DNA of 64,000 nt from Mesorhizobium qingshengii. GTDB taxonomy: Bacteria > Pseudomonadota > Alphaproteobacteria > Rhizobiales > Rhizobiaceae. The notes beneath the pieces were generated by a model. The model ran no database searches, was not told where the DNA came from, and saw only the letters and a list, made by a program, of their open reading frames with translations. The translations under genes and the position numbers were made by a program. How positions within the stretch are numbered: position 1 is the stretch's first letter; each line of letters opens with the position of its first letter. The DNA lies in contig NZ_JAPFQA010000002.1 of assembly GCF_027563465.1 (NCBI RefSeq), positions 682,001 through 746,000 of the forward strand, read 5' to 3'. Shown in pieces: positions 20,685 through 29,978 of the stretch.

Positions 20685-21385
20685 CGTTCAAGGCCTCGGT
20701 GCTGACGCTCTATCCCGAGATGTTTCCCGGCGCGCTCGGCCTGTCGCTGGCCGGGCGGGCGCTGGAGGCGGGCACATGGTCGCTTGAGGCGATCCAGATC
20801 CGCGACTTCGCCGCCGATCGTCACCGCACCGTCGACGACACGCCGGCCGGCGGCGGCGCCGGCATGGTGATGCGCGCCGACGTGCTGGCCAAGGCCATCG
20901 ACCACGCCGCGCCGCCGGGCGATGCGCGGCCACGGCTGTTGATGAGCCCGCGCGGCAAGCCGCTGACACAGGCGCGCGTGCGCGACCTGGCCGCCGGGCC
21001 GGGTGCGGTCATTCTCTGCGGCCGCTTCGAGGGTGTCGACCAGCGGCTGATCGAAGCGCGCGGCCTGGAGGAGGTCTCGATCGGCGATTTCATCCTGTCG
21101 GGCGGCGAGCCGGCGGCCCTTGTGCTGCTCGACGCGGTGGTGCGGCTGTTGCCCGGCGTCATGGGCAATTCGGTGTCTGGCGAAGAAGAAAGCTTCGAGA
21201 ACGGCCTGCTCGAACATCCGCACTACACGCGGCCGCAGGAATTTGAAGGAAGGCCAATTCCCGAGGTGCTGATCTCGGGCAACCACAAGAAGATCGCCGC
21301 ATGGCGGCGGGCGGAGTCGGAAGCGCTGACGAAGGAGCGGCGGCCGGACTTGCTGGGCGCCGCCCCTCAGCCTTTGGTGAAGTAG
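20681..21385 (+). CDS. trmD: tRNA (guanine-N1)-methyltransferase
   Basis: The 234-residue enzyme methylates G37 of tRNAs. Conserved parts are [10 protein letters not shown], the [17 protein letters not shown] segment, [15 protein letters not shown] and the trefoil-knot SAM site [20 protein letters not shown], followed by [18 protein letters not shown]. It starts with GTG overlapping the rimM stop by four bases. Its last 19 bases overlap the convergent TauE/SafE gene. Confidence 0.96.
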   Translation: MTFKASVLTLYPEMFPGALGLSLAGRALEAGTWSLEAIQIRDFAADRHRTVDDTPAGGGAGMVMRADVLAKAIDHAAPPGDARPRLLMSPRGKPLTQARVRDLAAGPGAVILCGRFEGVDQRLIEARGLEEVSIGDFILSGGEPAALVLLDAVVRLLPGVMGNSVSGEEESFENGLLEHPHYTRPQEFEGRPIPEVLISGNHKKIAAWRRAESEALTKERRPDLLGAAPQPLVK

Positions 21386-22119
21386 TAAAAGGCGAGAAAC
21401 AGGCCGACGGCGACGACGAAGCCGCGCACCACAGTCTGCGGCACGCGCCTGGCGATCCAGACGCCGGCATAGCCGCCGAGCGCGCCGCCCGGGATCATGA
21501 TGATCGCCTGCGGCCAGGCGACGACGCCGCCGGAGACGAAGACGACGATCGCCACCGCGGCAATGACGATAGCCAGCATGTTCTTCAGCGCATTCAGCCG
21601 GTGATAGTCGCCGGCTTGCGTGAGGCCGAGCGTGGCCAGCATCATCACACCCATGCCGGCGCCGAAGAAGCCGCCATAGATGGCGGTGACGAACTGCGCC
21701 AGGGAACCGGCCAGCGAGCCGACGGCCGCTTCGTGCCCCGGTTCTGGCGCCGGCTTCAGCCACGGCCCGGCGGCAAACAGCGCCGTTGCGCCCAACAGCA
21801 GCCATGGCACCAGGACGCGGAAGGACGGGTTGTCGAGCGCCAGCAGGATCAGCGCGCCAGCCAGCGCGCCGGCCGCCGAGATCAGGCAGAGCAGCAGCGC
21901 GCCGCGCCAGAAATGCCTGATGTCGTCTGAGTAGGCGAGCGTCGAGGTGATGTAGCCTGGAAACTGCGTGACCGAGGAGGTGGCGTTGGCGACGATCGGC
22001 GGCAGGCCGACCAATGTCATGGCGCCGAAGGTGATGAAGGTGCCGCCGCCGGCGACCGCGTTGGCGGCGCCTGACAGGAAGCCCGCGAGGAAAAGCAGGA
22101 TGGCGTCGAGGAAAGACAT
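21367..22119 (-). CDS. TauE/SafE-family sulfite/anion exporter
   Basis: A 250-residue integral membrane protein with about eight hydrophobic segments. It opens with [22 protein letters not shown], the family's first repeat with its glycine-rich turn, and has a corresponding second-half motif [16 protein letters not shown]. The family carries sulfite, sulfoacetate or other small anions; the substrate is not evident. It is convergent with and slightly overlaps trmD. Confidence 0.88.
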   Translation of the reverse strand: MSFLDAILLFLAGFLSGAANAVAGGGTFITFGAMTLVGLPPIVANATSSVTQFPGYITSTLAYSDDIRHFWRGALLLCLISAAGALAGALILLALDNPSFRVLVPWLLLGATALFAAGPWLKPAPEPGHEAAVGSLAGSLAQFVTAIYGGFFGAGMGVMMLATLGLTQAGDYHRLNALKNMLAIVIAAVAIVVFVSGGVVAWPQAIIMIPGGALGGYAGVWIARRVPQTVVRGFVVAVGLFLAFYYFTKG

Positions 22120-22431
22120 GAGGAAGCCGCCGCGGAAAACTGTGCCAGGCCCGGCTTAGGAAGCTTGGCACGCGGGCGCAACCCCGCACCGGAAGATCGC
22201 GATGATGGCACGCGCGCAAAAAAAGACTCGGGCCAAGGCGTGACAAAGCGCTGAAATAGCTGTATGTGCCCGCCGAACCGGAAGAAGAATCTGCCGGACC
22301 CGTCAACAATGACGGTGTAGTCGCCCCTGCCCGATGTCTCAGGACAAAGGGCATAGCCGAGCGGTCAATGGAACTGCAAGGCGAGTGTCGGACGCTCTGA
22401 CTGTCGGAAGAACAAGAAGTGGACTTTTGAG
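22120..22431. other. Intergenic region, divergent TauE/SafE and rplS promoters
   Basis: These 312 bases lie between the starts of the divergent TauE/SafE and rplS genes. I see no gene, tRNA or clear riboswitch here, although the rplS leader must lie within it. Confidence 0.5.
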
Positions 22432-22971
22432 ATGGATATTCTCCGTCAGCTCGAGGCCGAACAGGCCGCCAAGATCGAAGCCAAGCGCAAGCTTCCCGAA
22501 TTCCAGCCCGGCGACACCGTGCGCGTCCAGGTCCGCGTGACCGAAGGCACCCGCACCCGCGTCCAGGCCTATGAGGGCGTCGTCATCGCCCGCGCCGGCT
22601 CCGGCTTCCAGGAAAATTTCACCGTCCGCAAGATCTCCTACGGCGAAGGCGTCGAGCGCGTGTTCCCGGTCTACTCGCCGATGGTCGAAGGCGTCGAGAT
22701 CGTGCGTCGCGGCAAGGTGCGTCGCGCCAAGCTCTATTACCTGCGTGACCGTCGCGGCAAGTCGGCCCGTATTTCGGAAAACACCGGCGTGCGCGCCCGC
22801 AAGCTGAACGATGAGGAGCGCGATGCGCTGAACGCCGAGAAGGCCCGCATCGAAGCCGAGAAGGTGGCCGCTGCCGAGGCGCTGGCCGTCGAGAAGGCCG
22901 CCCAGGACGCCGCCGAGAAGAAGGCCGCCGCTGAGGCAGCCGCCGCCGCTGAAGCGACCCCGGCGGAATAA
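22432..22971 (+). CDS. rplS: 50S ribosomal protein L19
   Basis: The first 120 residues are canonical bL19 ([65 protein letters not shown]). The protein continues to 179 residues with an Ala/Glu/Lys-rich helical tail, an extension common in alphaproteobacterial L19. It follows rimM-trmD, a usual association, although a divergent-side gene intervenes. Confidence 0.97.
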   Translation: MDILRQLEAEQAAKIEAKRKLPEFQPGDTVRVQVRVTEGTRTRVQAYEGVVIARAGSGFQENFTVRKISYGEGVERVFPVYSPMVEGVEIVRRGKVRRAKLYYLRDRRGKSARISENTGVRARKLNDEERDALNAEKARIEAEKVAAAEALAVEKAAQDAAEKKAAAEAAAAAEATPAE

Positions 22972-22990
22972 GGTTTTCGCTAGCATGTTC

Positions 22991-23020
22991 AAAAAGGCGG
23001 CTTCGGCCGCCTTTTTTCGT
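22991..23020 (+). terminator. Rho-independent terminator of rplS
   Basis: A stem of aaaaaggcggc / gccgccttttt (11 pairs, loop ttcg) ends in a run of six T, 20 bases past the rplS stop. This is a strong intrinsic terminator. Confidence 0.93.
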
Positions 23021-23080
23021 TTGAAGGCCATGCCTCTTTCGTTTGAAGGCTATGCTTCGGGCCGGAATCGCTGGTTGACT

Positions 23081-23123
23081 CCATTTATCTTGTACACTAA
23101 TGAATCGTGCACAAGATAAATGG
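23081..23123. promoter_or_regulatory. Probable OhrR operator upstream of ohr
   Basis: A near-perfect inverted repeat: ccatttatcttgtaca (23081-23096) against tgcacaagataaatgg (23108-23123), 15 of 16 positions paired, with an 11-base spacer. It ends 9 bases before the ohr start. Its position in front of an ohr-ohrR pair and its symmetry suit a MarR-type dimer site. OhrR boxes in other bacteria are AT-rich palindromes, so assignment is by context. Confidence 0.8.
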
Positions 23124-23132
23124 AGAAGCGAG

Positions 23133-23567
23133 ATGCCCGCACTGTATTCCACCCAGGCCCGCGCCGTTGGCGGCCGCGCCGGCCATGTCCAGAGCGACGA
23201 CGGCCTGCTCAGCCTCGACCTTGCCATGCCCAAGGAGCTTGGCGGCAAGGGCGGCGCCACCAATCCCGAGCAGCTTTTCGCCGCCGGCTATGCCGCCTGC
23301 TTCGAAAGCGCCCTACGCTTCATCGCCGGCAAGCAGAAGCTGCCGCTGCAGGATGCCTCGGTGACGGCGACCGTCAGCCTGCATACCAATGCGCAGGGTG
23401 GATTTGTGCTTGGCGTTTCGCTCGCGGCCGAGACGAAAGGTCTTGATCAGGCGGCGGCGGAAGCGCTTGTATCGGCGGCGCACCAGGTTTGCCCCTATTC
23501 CAACGCCATCAAGGGCAACATCGAGGTGGCGCTTTCGGCAAAGGCGCTTCCAGCAAAGGCAGCATGA
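23133..23567 (+). CDS. ohr: Organic hydroperoxide resistance protein
   Basis: A 144-residue OsmC-superfamily thiol peroxidase with both active cysteines: GYAACFESALRF (about residue 60) and HQVCPYSNAIKGN (about residue 124). Ohr reduces organic and fatty-acid hydroperoxides using lipoylated protein partners; this window also encodes lipoyl E2 and E3, though no direct link is shown. AGAAGCGAG precedes the ATG. It overlaps ohrR by four bases. Confidence 0.95.
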   Translation: MPALYSTQARAVGGRAGHVQSDDGLLSLDLAMPKELGGKGGATNPEQLFAAGYAACFESALRFIAGKQKLPLQDASVTATVSLHTNAQGGFVLGVSLAAETKGLDQAAAEALVSAAHQVCPYSNAIKGNIEVALSAKALPAKAA

Positions 23568-24064
23568 CCACCAGAACGATACCCTCGCCCCTGGACGTCC
23601 CGGCGGATCCCGCCGGGATACCAAAGCTCGCGCAGCATCTCTGCTTCGCGCTCTATTCGGCGAGCGGACTGATGACGCGGCTCTACCGGCCGCTGCTCGA
23701 GCCGCTCGGCCTGACCTATCCGCAATATCTGACCATGCTGGCGCTGTGGGAACATTCGCCGCGCACCGTTGGCGAGGTTGGCGAAACGCTCGGGCTGGAT
23801 TCGGCAACGCTGACGCCGCTGCTCAAGCGCCTGGAGGCGAACGGCATGGTGACGCGCCGGCGCGACCCCGCCGACGAGCGTCGGGTGCTGGTCGAACCGA
23901 CGCCCCGGGGTCAGGCGCTGCGCGAGAGCGCCAAGGCGGTGTCGGCGACGATGCGGTGCCATTCGCCGCTCGATGGCGACGAACTCAAATCCCTGCACCA
24001 CACCTTGACCCGGCTGATCGGCGGGTTGCGTGAAGCCAGTGCCCCCGTGCCGGACCGCGATTGA
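23564..24064 (+). CDS. ohrR: MarR-family peroxide sensor, 2-Cys OhrR type
   Basis: A 166-residue winged-helix repressor. The sensing Cys27 lies in LAQHLCFALYSAS, as in OhrR proteins, and a second cysteine at residue 132 (TMRCHSPL) is exactly 105 residues later. That is the spacing of the resolving pair in 2-Cys OhrR of Xanthomonas. The HTH and wing include VGEVGETLGLDSATLTPLLKRL and RRRDPADERRV. It presumably represses ohr and itself from the upstream palindrome and releases on oxidation. The start overlaps the ohr stop (ATGA). Confidence 0.93.
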   Translation: MTTRTIPSPLDVPADPAGIPKLAQHLCFALYSASGLMTRLYRPLLEPLGLTYPQYLTMLALWEHSPRTVGEVGETLGLDSATLTPLLKRLEANGMVTRRRDPADERRVLVEPTPRGQALRESAKAVSATMRCHSPLDGDELKSLHHTLTRLIGGLREASAPVPDRD

Positions 24065-24236
24065 CGAGACCGCAAGGATCGTTCCGAAATCCGGGGAATG
24101 AAGGCACTGGAATCCGCTTTCGCATGAGCTGACGCAGAGGACCGTCTTGCATGGCGCTTGCGGAAAGCTAAAGTCGGCGCCGGATTTCCTGCAAGCCCGG
24201 CCCATGTCCGGGCCATTCAATTTCCGGGAGTGTGTC

Positions 24237-25034
24237 ATGACCAAATCGAAACTGCTGCTGGCCGGCCTGTTTGCCCTCATCCTGGCGCCCGTCGCCGCCT
24301 TCGCGCAGGCATTGCCCGATCTCGGCGGCAAGAAGGTGGTGGTGGTGACCGAAAACGCCTATCCGCCGCTGCAGTTCATCGACGCCAAGACGGGAAAGCA
24401 GATCGGCTGGGAATATGACGCGATGAACGAGATCGCCAAGCGGCTGAATTTCAAGGTCGAGTACCAGAACACCTCCTGGGACGCGATGATCCAGGCGGTT
24501 TCCGACAACCAGTACAACATCGGCATGACCGGCATCACCATCAAGGACGACCGCAAGGAGAAGGTCGATTTCTCCGATCCCTACATGCGCTCGGAACAGT
24601 TCATGCTGGTGCGTGGCGATGAAAGCCGCTTCACCGACGCCAAGACGTTCGGCGCCTTCAAGGACGGGCTGATCGGCGCGCAGGCCGGCACGACGCCCTT
24701 CTACACCGCCGTCTACAGCGTGCTCGACGGCAATGAGCAGAACCCGCGCATCAAGCTGTTCGAGACCTTTGGCGCCACCGTGCAGGCGCTGAAGTCCGGC
24801 GACGTCGATGTCGTGCTGACCGACGGCACCGCCGGCAAGGGCTATGTCGATGCCTCGGAAGGCAAGCTGAAGCTCATCGGCGGACCGCTCGGCACCGAAG
24901 ATTTCGGCTTCATCTTCCCCAAGGGCTCGGATCTGGTGAAGCCGGTCAACGCGGCGATCGCGGCGCTGAAGGCCGACGGCACGCTCGACGCGCTCAACAA
25001 GAAGTGGTTCCTCGATTACAAGATGGGGCAGTGA
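24237..25034 (+). CDS. Amino-acid-type ABC transporter substrate-binding protein
   Basis: A 265-residue periplasmic binding protein of the SBP-bac-3 class. It has a signal peptide ([23 protein letters not shown]) and then [37 protein letters not shown] and [21 protein letters not shown], which are standard ligand-site and hinge segments. It probably binds a polar amino acid. The permease follows after a repeat element, but no ATPase gene is nearby. Confidence 0.92.
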   Translation: MTKSKLLLAGLFALILAPVAAFAQALPDLGGKKVVVVTENAYPPLQFIDAKTGKQIGWEYDAMNEIAKRLNFKVEYQNTSWDAMIQAVSDNQYNIGMTGITIKDDRKEKVDFSDPYMRSEQFMLVRGDESRFTDAKTFGAFKDGLIGAQAGTTPFYTAVYSVLDGNEQNPRIKLFETFGATVQALKSGDVDVVLTDGTAGKGYVDASEGKLKLIGGPLGTEDFGFIFPKGSDLVKPVNAAIAALKADGTLDALNKKWFLDYKMGQ

Positions 25035-25045
25035 TTTCCGCCCCC

Positions 25046-25191
25046 TCACCCTCCCCCTTGTGGGGAGGGTCGATTCGCGAAGCGGAGCGGGGTGGGGGCG
25101 CCAACGCAGGCGCCTCGTCACCCGCACTCCCTCTCACCGACTTTGCGGTGCAAAGCCGGTTCGCCGACCCTCCCCACAAGGGGGAGGGTGA
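25046..25191. repeat. 146-base element with perfect 27-base inverted ends
   Basis: Bases 25046-25072 (tcaccctcccccttgtgg onward) and 25165-25191 (ending ggggagggtga) are exact reverse complements over 27 positions. The inside contains cgcgaagcggagcggggtgg and two smaller imperfect hairpins, but no gene. It separates the binding-protein gene from its permease gene and could fold into a long hairpin in the shared mRNA. A related single arm (ccacaagggggaaagg) appears at 26824-26840. Confidence 0.88.
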
Positions 25192-25248
25192 GCGCGCGTT
25201 TTGGCGCCGCCCAATTTCTCTTTCAAACCTGCGCGCAGCGACGGCCTG

Positions 25249-26064
25249 ATGGCAACGCCGCCTTCGTCTTCCTCCAAGCCCGACTTCCCGTGGTGGCTTG
25301 TCGTGGCTGGGGCCATCGCGATCGCGGCGGCTGTGTTCGTCGCGGCGAGCGATCTCTACACCCAGGTCTTCGCCACAGTCGCCAAGGGCATCGGCATCAC
25401 CGTCTTCGTCACCGTGGTCGCGTTCGCGCTGGCTTCGGTGATCGGGCTCGGTATCGCGCTGATGGGATTGTCGGGCTCGCGCTTAATGCGCCAGATCGCC
25501 CGCTTCTATGTCGAGATCATCCGCGGCGTGCCGATCCTGGTGCTGCTGTTCTGGATCGCCTTTGCCGGCGCGCCGGCCTTCGTCGCGGCGTGGAACGCAC
25601 TGACCGCGCCGCTGCAGAGCGCCGGTTTCTTCGGCGAACTTCTGGTGCGCGACGTATCGCTGTTGTGGCGCGCCATCATGGCGCTGACCATCGGCTACTC
25701 CGCCTTCATCTCGGAGGTTTTCCGCGCCGGCATCCAGGCGGTCGAGAAAGGCCAGATCGAGGCGGCGAAGGCGCTCGGGCTGAGCCGCTCGCAACGCTTC
25801 CGGCTGATCGTCTTTCCGCAGGCGATCCGCACCATCCTGCCGCCGCTCGGCAATGACTTCGTCGCCATGGTCAAGGACTCGTCGCTGGTCTCGGTGCTCG
25901 GTGTCGCCGACATCACCCAGATGGGCAAGGTTTATGCGGCCGGCTCGTTCCGCTTCTTCGAAACCTATTCGATCGTTGCCTATATCTATCTCATCCTGAC
26001 CGTCGGCCTGTCGCTGGCGCTCAGAGCGCTGGAGAAGCGGTTGCGACGCCAGCACGAGGAATAG
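25249..26064 (+). CDS. Amino-acid ABC transporter permease
   Basis: A 271-residue inner-membrane permease of the HisMQ type with about five to six membrane helices and the EAA loop EAAKALGLSRSQRFRLIVFPQAIRTILPP. The segment FYVEIIRGVPILVLLFW is the usual family signature. Only one permease is encoded, so it may act as a homodimer. The ATP-binding partner is not in this window. An upstream TTG at 25201 is possible, but the ATG at 25249 fits the family length. Confidence 0.92.
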   Translation: MATPPSSSSKPDFPWWLVVAGAIAIAAAVFVAASDLYTQVFATVAKGIGITVFVTVVAFALASVIGLGIALMGLSGSRLMRQIARFYVEIIRGVPILVLLFWIAFAGAPAFVAAWNALTAPLQSAGFFGELLVRDVSLLWRAIMALTIGYSAFISEVFRAGIQAVEKGQIEAAKALGLSRSQRFRLIVFPQAIRTILPPLGNDFVAMVKDSSLVSVLGVADITQMGKVYAAGSFRFFETYSIVAYIYLILTVGLSLALRALEKRLRRQHEE

Positions 26065-26097
26065 CGCGCGGCCAAGGACAGCGTTATCCTGGGGTTC

Positions 26098-26146
26098 ATG
26101 CATGTCGCTGCCCCAAAACCGCCGCGCGCTTTTGGGCGACATGCAT
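26098..26146. repeat. Palindromic repeat, family C
   Basis: A 49-base unit with perfect 10-base arms atgcatgtcg / cgacatgcat and a core of ccccaaaaccgcc and cttttgggcg that can also pair. A diverged copy lies at 31818-31866. It sits between the permease and the methyltransferase and carries in-frame ATGs that could be mistaken for starts of the latter. Confidence 0.85.
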
Positions 26147-26167
26147 CAGCTGGGAGAAGCACGACCG

Positions 26168-26803
26168 ATGATTGTCGACAAAGCCAATGCGGCGCTGGAC
26201 TCCGTCTACACGGCCGACACGCCGGAAGCGCTGGCCGAAGCCTACGCCGCCTGGGCGGCGACCTATGACAGCGAAACCGCCTCGCTCGGCTATCTCCTGC
26301 CGTTCCTGATCACCGCCTGGGTGGCGCGTCATGTGCCGGTAGGCGAAGGGCCGCTGCTCGATGCCGGCTGCGGCACCGGCCTGTCTGGGCCGTCGCTGAA
26401 GGCGCTCGGCTACGGCGACATCGCCGGGCTCGACCTCTCGGACGACATGCTGAAGATCGCCGGCAGCCGCAACGCCTACGGCGAACTGAAACAGGCGATG
26501 CTGGGCGGACCGCTGCCATGGCCGGACGGCCATTTCCGGGCCTTCTTCTCGACCGGCGTGTTCACCATCAGCCACGCTCCGGCATCCGGCCTGCACGATC
26601 TGGCGCGCATCACCAGAAAGGGCGGCCACGCCATCTTCACCGTGCGCGACCAGGTGTTCGAGAGCGGCGGCTTCCAGGCCGTGTTCGACGAACTGGCGCA
26701 AGCGAAGAAATGGCGGCCGGTCGAGCAAAGCCCGTGGTTCCGCTGCTATGCGATCGCCGAACCCGACGCGCTGGTGAAGACCTTTGTCTTTGAGGTGCTT
26801 TGA
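26168..26803 (+). CDS. Class I SAM-dependent methyltransferase
   Basis: A 211-residue methyltransferase. Motif I is LLDAGCGTGLSGPSLKALG and is followed by IAGLDLSDDMLKIA, both typical of the Rossmann SAM site. The N-terminal YAAWAATYDSETASLGYLLP resembles small-molecule methyltransferases of the UbiE/Williams-Beuren type. The substrate is unknown. The ATG at 26168 has GGGAGAAG eight bases upstream; earlier ATGs lie within a palindromic repeat. Confidence 0.87.
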   Translation: MIVDKANAALDSVYTADTPEALAEAYAAWAATYDSETASLGYLLPFLITAWVARHVPVGEGPLLDAGCGTGLSGPSLKALGYGDIAGLDLSDDMLKIAGSRNAYGELKQAMLGGPLPWPDGHFRAFFSTGVFTISHAPASGLHDLARITRKGGHAIFTVRDQVFESGGFQAVFDELAQAKKWRPVEQSPWFRCYAIAEPDALVKTFVFEVL

Positions 26804-26884
26804 GCGGAGGTTCTTCCCTTCTCCCACAAGGGGGAAAGGGGAAGCCTCACCACGTCGCAATTGCCGAAAACCCAAAACATTGGT

Positions 26885-27013
26885 ATGAGCCACGCCATGG
26901 AAGAGCTTTTTGGCGATCCGGCTTACAAGGGGTTCGTGCTGCAGGACAGAAAACGCCTGCCGTCACGCTTCTCCGCGCGCGTCTGCGGCGCGCTGACCAG
27001 CCGGCTTAGCTAG
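26885..27013 (+). CDS. Possible 42-residue protein upstream of leuC
   Basis: A short frame begins [18 protein letters not shown] and ends with ALTSRLS. It lies 83 bases before leuC on the same strand. No strong ribosome site is visible and no family is recognised. It is not Leu-rich enough to be a classical leu attenuator peptide. It could be a small gene, a fragment of a longer lost gene, or chance. Confidence 0.3.
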   Translation: MSHAMEELFGDPAYKGFVLQDRKRLPSRFSARVCGALTSRLS

Positions 27014-27096
27014 GCCGACCTGTCCAGGTCTCCGCGCCGGACCGAAGCTTGCCGGCGTCTGCTTTTTCCCATTCTCATATCGACGGATTTACGCAC

Positions 27097-28506
27097 ATGA
27101 GCGCACCGCGCACCCTCTACGACAAGATTTTCGACGACCACGTCGTCGACCGCCAGGACGACGGCACCTGCCTGCTCTACATCGACCGCCACCTCGTCCA
27201 TGAAGTGACCAGCCCGCAGGCCTTCGAGGGCCTGCGCCTGAGCGGCCGCAAGGTCAGGCATCCGGAAAAGACGCTGGCCGTTGTGGATCACAACGTGTCG
27301 ACCTCGCCCGAGCGCAAGTTCGGCATCAAGAACGAGGAAAGCCGCATCCAGGTCGAGGCGCTGGCCAGGAACGCCAGGGATTTCGGCGTCGAATACTATT
27401 CCGAAAACGATATCCGACAGGGCATCGTCCACATCATCGGCCCCGAGCAGGGCTTCACTCTGCCCGGCATGACCATCGTCTGCGGCGACAGCCACACCTC
27501 TACCCACGGCGCTTTCGGCGCACTGGCGCACGGCATCGGCACGTCGGAAGTCGAGCATGTGCTGGCGACGCAGACGCTGATCCAGCGCAAGGCCAAGAAC
27601 ATGCTGGTGCGTGTCGACGGCCAGCTGCCGGAAGGCGTCACCGCCAAGGACATCATCCTGGCCATCATCGGCGAGATCGGCACCGCCGGCGGTACCGGCT
27701 ACGTCATCGAGTATGCCGGCGAGGCGATCCGCGCGCTGTCGATGGAAGGCCGCATGACGATCTGCAACATGTCGATCGAAGGCGGCGCGCGCGCCGGCCT
27801 GATCGCCGCCGACGAGACGACCTTCGCCTACGTCAAGGACAAGCCGCGCGCGCCCAAGGGCGCGGCCTGGGATGCAGCCCTTGCCTACTGGAAGACGCTG
27901 CAGTCGGACGAGGGCGCGCATTTCGATAAGGTGGTCGTGCTCGACGCGGCGAAACTGCCGCCGATCGTCTCCTGGGGCTCCTCGCCCGAGGATGTCGTGT
28001 CCGTGCAAGGCATCGTGCCGAACCCGGACGATATCACCGATGAAAACAAGCGCACCTCCAAGCAGCGCGCGCTGGACTATATGGGCCTGACGCCGGGGAC
28101 GAAGATCACCGATATCTCGCTCGACCGCGTCTTCATCGGCTCCTGCACCAACGGCCGCATCGAAGACTTGCGCGCCGTCGCCAAGGTGGTCGAAGGCAAG
28201 ACGGTCAGCCCGCATGTCGATGCGATGATCGTGCCGGGTTCCGGACTGGTCAAGGAACAGGCGGAAGCCGAAGGCCTCGACAAGATCTTCCGTGCCGCCG
28301 GGTTCGACTGGCGCGAGCCGGGCTGCTCGATGTGCCTGGCCATGAATGACGACCGGCTGAAGCCGCATGAACGCTGCGCCTCTACCTCGAACCGCAATTT
28401 CGAGGGCCGGCAAGGCTTCAAGGGCCGCACCCATCTGGTGTCGCCGGCGATGGCGGCGGCGGCGGCGATCGCAGGTCACTTCGTCGACATTCGCGACTGG
28501 AAATAA
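27097..28506 (+). CDS. leuC: 3-isopropylmalate dehydratase large subunit
   Basis: The 469-residue aconitase-superfamily enzyme isomerises 2- to 3-isopropylmalate in leucine synthesis with LeuD, which is not in the window. Iron-sulfur ligands lie in [15 protein letters not shown] and in [13 protein letters not shown] (C-x-x-C), and the substrate loop includes [21 protein letters not shown]. The ATG 17 codons into the open frame ([11 protein letters not shown]) fits the family; a terminator follows. Confidence 0.96.
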   Translation: MSAPRTLYDKIFDDHVVDRQDDGTCLLYIDRHLVHEVTSPQAFEGLRLSGRKVRHPEKTLAVVDHNVSTSPERKFGIKNEESRIQVEALARNARDFGVEYYSENDIRQGIVHIIGPEQGFTLPGMTIVCGDSHTSTHGAFGALAHGIGTSEVEHVLATQTLIQRKAKNMLVRVDGQLPEGVTAKDIILAIIGEIGTAGGTGYVIEYAGEAIRALSMEGRMTICNMSIEGGARAGLIAADETTFAYVKDKPRAPKGAAWDAALAYWKTLQSDEGAHFDKVVVLDAAKLPPIVSWGSSPEDVVSVQGIVPNPDDITDENKRTSKQRALDYMGLTPGTKITDISLDRVFIGSCTNGRIEDLRAVAKVVEGKTVSPHVDAMIVPGSGLVKEQAEAEGLDKIFRAAGFDWREPGCSMCLAMNDDRLKPHERCASTSNRNFEGRQGFKGRTHLVSPAMAAAAAIAGHFVDIRDWK

Positions 28507-28535
28507 GAGCGGATCCGCCTGTCGACGCGCGTGCC

Positions 28536-28568
28536 AAACCCCGAACCGCCTGGCGGTTCGGGGTTTTC
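28536..28568 (+). terminator. Rho-independent terminator of leuC
   Basis: A 15-base stem aaaccccgaaccgcc / ggcggttcggggttt with almost no loop in the maximal pairing, followed by a short T stretch, starting 30 bases after the leuC stop. Confidence 0.9.
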
Positions 28569-28705
28569 TTTCGCCCGACACGGCGTTGCTGGAGTTTTTA
28601 TGGCGATTTCGGCTTGGTCCACCCCACCCATCAGCCTGCGCTTAACCGCTTGTTGGGGCTTCCGCACTAGCATCTTCCCTACGTAAGCGGGGAAATCACA
28701 GTCGT

Positions 28706-29902
28706 TTGGACACGGGTCTGCTCATAGCGCTGCTCAACCCGACGATAGCGTTGGCGCTCGGCGCTGCGTTCCTCGTGCTGTGGTTCAATCAGCGCCATCG
28801 CCCTTATCTGGCTGTGCTGACGGCGAGCTACTCGCTCGCGGCGGCCGGTTTCCTGTTCCAGCATTTCACGCTGCCCATTGGTTTGGCGCCGTCCAAGCTG
28901 CTCTCCAGCCTATGCTTCTGCCTTGCCGGATCCTGTCTCTCCGGCGCCGTCGTGGCGCGTTATGGCCGGCGCGTGCCCTATGTCGGCATCGGCGCGCTGG
29001 CGGGCGGTGGTATGGCTTCTTTTTGCTGGTTCCTGTTCGTCCAGCCGGACCTGACATGGCGGATCCTTGCCGTCAATTTCGCACTCGGCGGCATCAGCCT
29101 GCTGGCCGCCGCCGAACTGCGCACGGTGCGCGGCAACGGGCCGACGGAAAAGATCCTGTTCGTGCTGGCGTTGCTCGCGGGGCTGAACTTCCTCGTGCGG
29201 ACGCCGGCCGTCATCATCGCGCACGGACCTTTCGCGAGCTATGACGATCTCTATGCCTCGTCCTACTGGACGACGGCGCTGCTGTCGCACGCGCTGCTGT
29301 CGCTGCTGATCGCGCTTTCCCTGTTCACGGCCGCCGCGCTCGACGTTATGAAGGCACTGAAGGTCGAGACTTACACCGACCCGCTGTCCGGCCTGCTCAA
29401 CCGGCGCGGTTTCGAGGAGCGGGCGGGGCTCCTCCTGCAGCGTTGCGCCGCGGCTAAGGTTCCGACCGCCCTGGTGCTGGCCGACCTCGACCATTTCAAG
29501 GCGCTCAACGATCTGCACGGTCATCCGGCGGGCGACCGGGTGATCGCCGACTTCGCCGCCAAGCTTCGATCGGCCGCCGGCGCGCGCGGCGCTGCCGGCC
29601 GCATCGGCGGCGAGGAGTTCGCCGTGCTCCTGCCACTGAGCGATCTCGCCGCCGCGCGGCTGTTCGCCGAGGCCGTGCGCACGCTCTTCTCGGCCGGCAG
29701 CGTAGACGGGCTTCCGCCTGGCACGCGGGTGACCGCCAGCTTCGGGGTTGCCGCCCGCAGCGGCGACGAGCCACTGGGGCCGCTGATGCGCCGTGCCGAC
29801 GAAGCGCTCTACAAGGCCAAGAAGAACGGCCGCGACAGCGTGCGCCTGTCCTACCAGCGGCCGGAAACGGCGCTCGTGCCGGAGCCGCTCAAGACCGGCT
29901 GA
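28706..29902 (+). CDS. Membrane GGDEF protein, probable diguanylate cyclase
   Basis: A 398-residue protein with about six or seven N-terminal membrane helices (to about residue 215) and a C-terminal GGDEF domain from about 220. The domain has DPLSGLLNRRGFEERA, the nucleotide-binding ADLDHFKALND, and an intact active loop RIGGEEFAVLL. The allosteric R-x-x-D site is absent (GARG at that position). It is predicted to make cyclic di-GMP. It appears to start with TTG behind GCGGGGAAATC. The next gene has the same architecture. Confidence 0.87.
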   Translation: MDTGLLIALLNPTIALALGAAFLVLWFNQRHRPYLAVLTASYSLAAAGFLFQHFTLPIGLAPSKLLSSLCFCLAGSCLSGAVVARYGRRVPYVGIGALAGGGMASFCWFLFVQPDLTWRILAVNFALGGISLLAAAELRTVRGNGPTEKILFVLALLAGLNFLVRTPAVIIAHGPFASYDDLYASSYWTTALLSHALLSLLIALSLFTAAALDVMKALKVETYTDPLSGLLNRRGFEERAGLLLQRCAAAKVPTALVLADLDHFKALNDLHGHPAGDRVIADFAAKLRSAAGARGAAGRIGGEEFAVLLPLSDLAAARLFAEAVRTLFSAGSVDGLPPGTRVTASFGVAARSGDEPLGPLMRRADEALYKAKKNGRDSVRLSYQRPETALVPEPLKTG

Positions 29903-29978
29903 GCCCGCAGGGCAGGGCCGGCGTTAACGTCTTTTTCGCCCGTCGATGGTTAGGTGACGTACGGGTGTGCGAAAAGAC

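Noticed and set aside
22347..22372. tRNA-like stretch (gccgagcggtcaatgg) upstream of rplS
   Set aside because: It looks like a D-arm of a class II tRNA, but no acceptor stem, anticodon arm or T-arm follows.
24195..24213. Hairpin gcccgg/ccgggc ahead of the substrate-binding protein gene
   Set aside because: The stem is only six bases and no T-run follows, so neither a terminator nor a riboswitch can be claimed.
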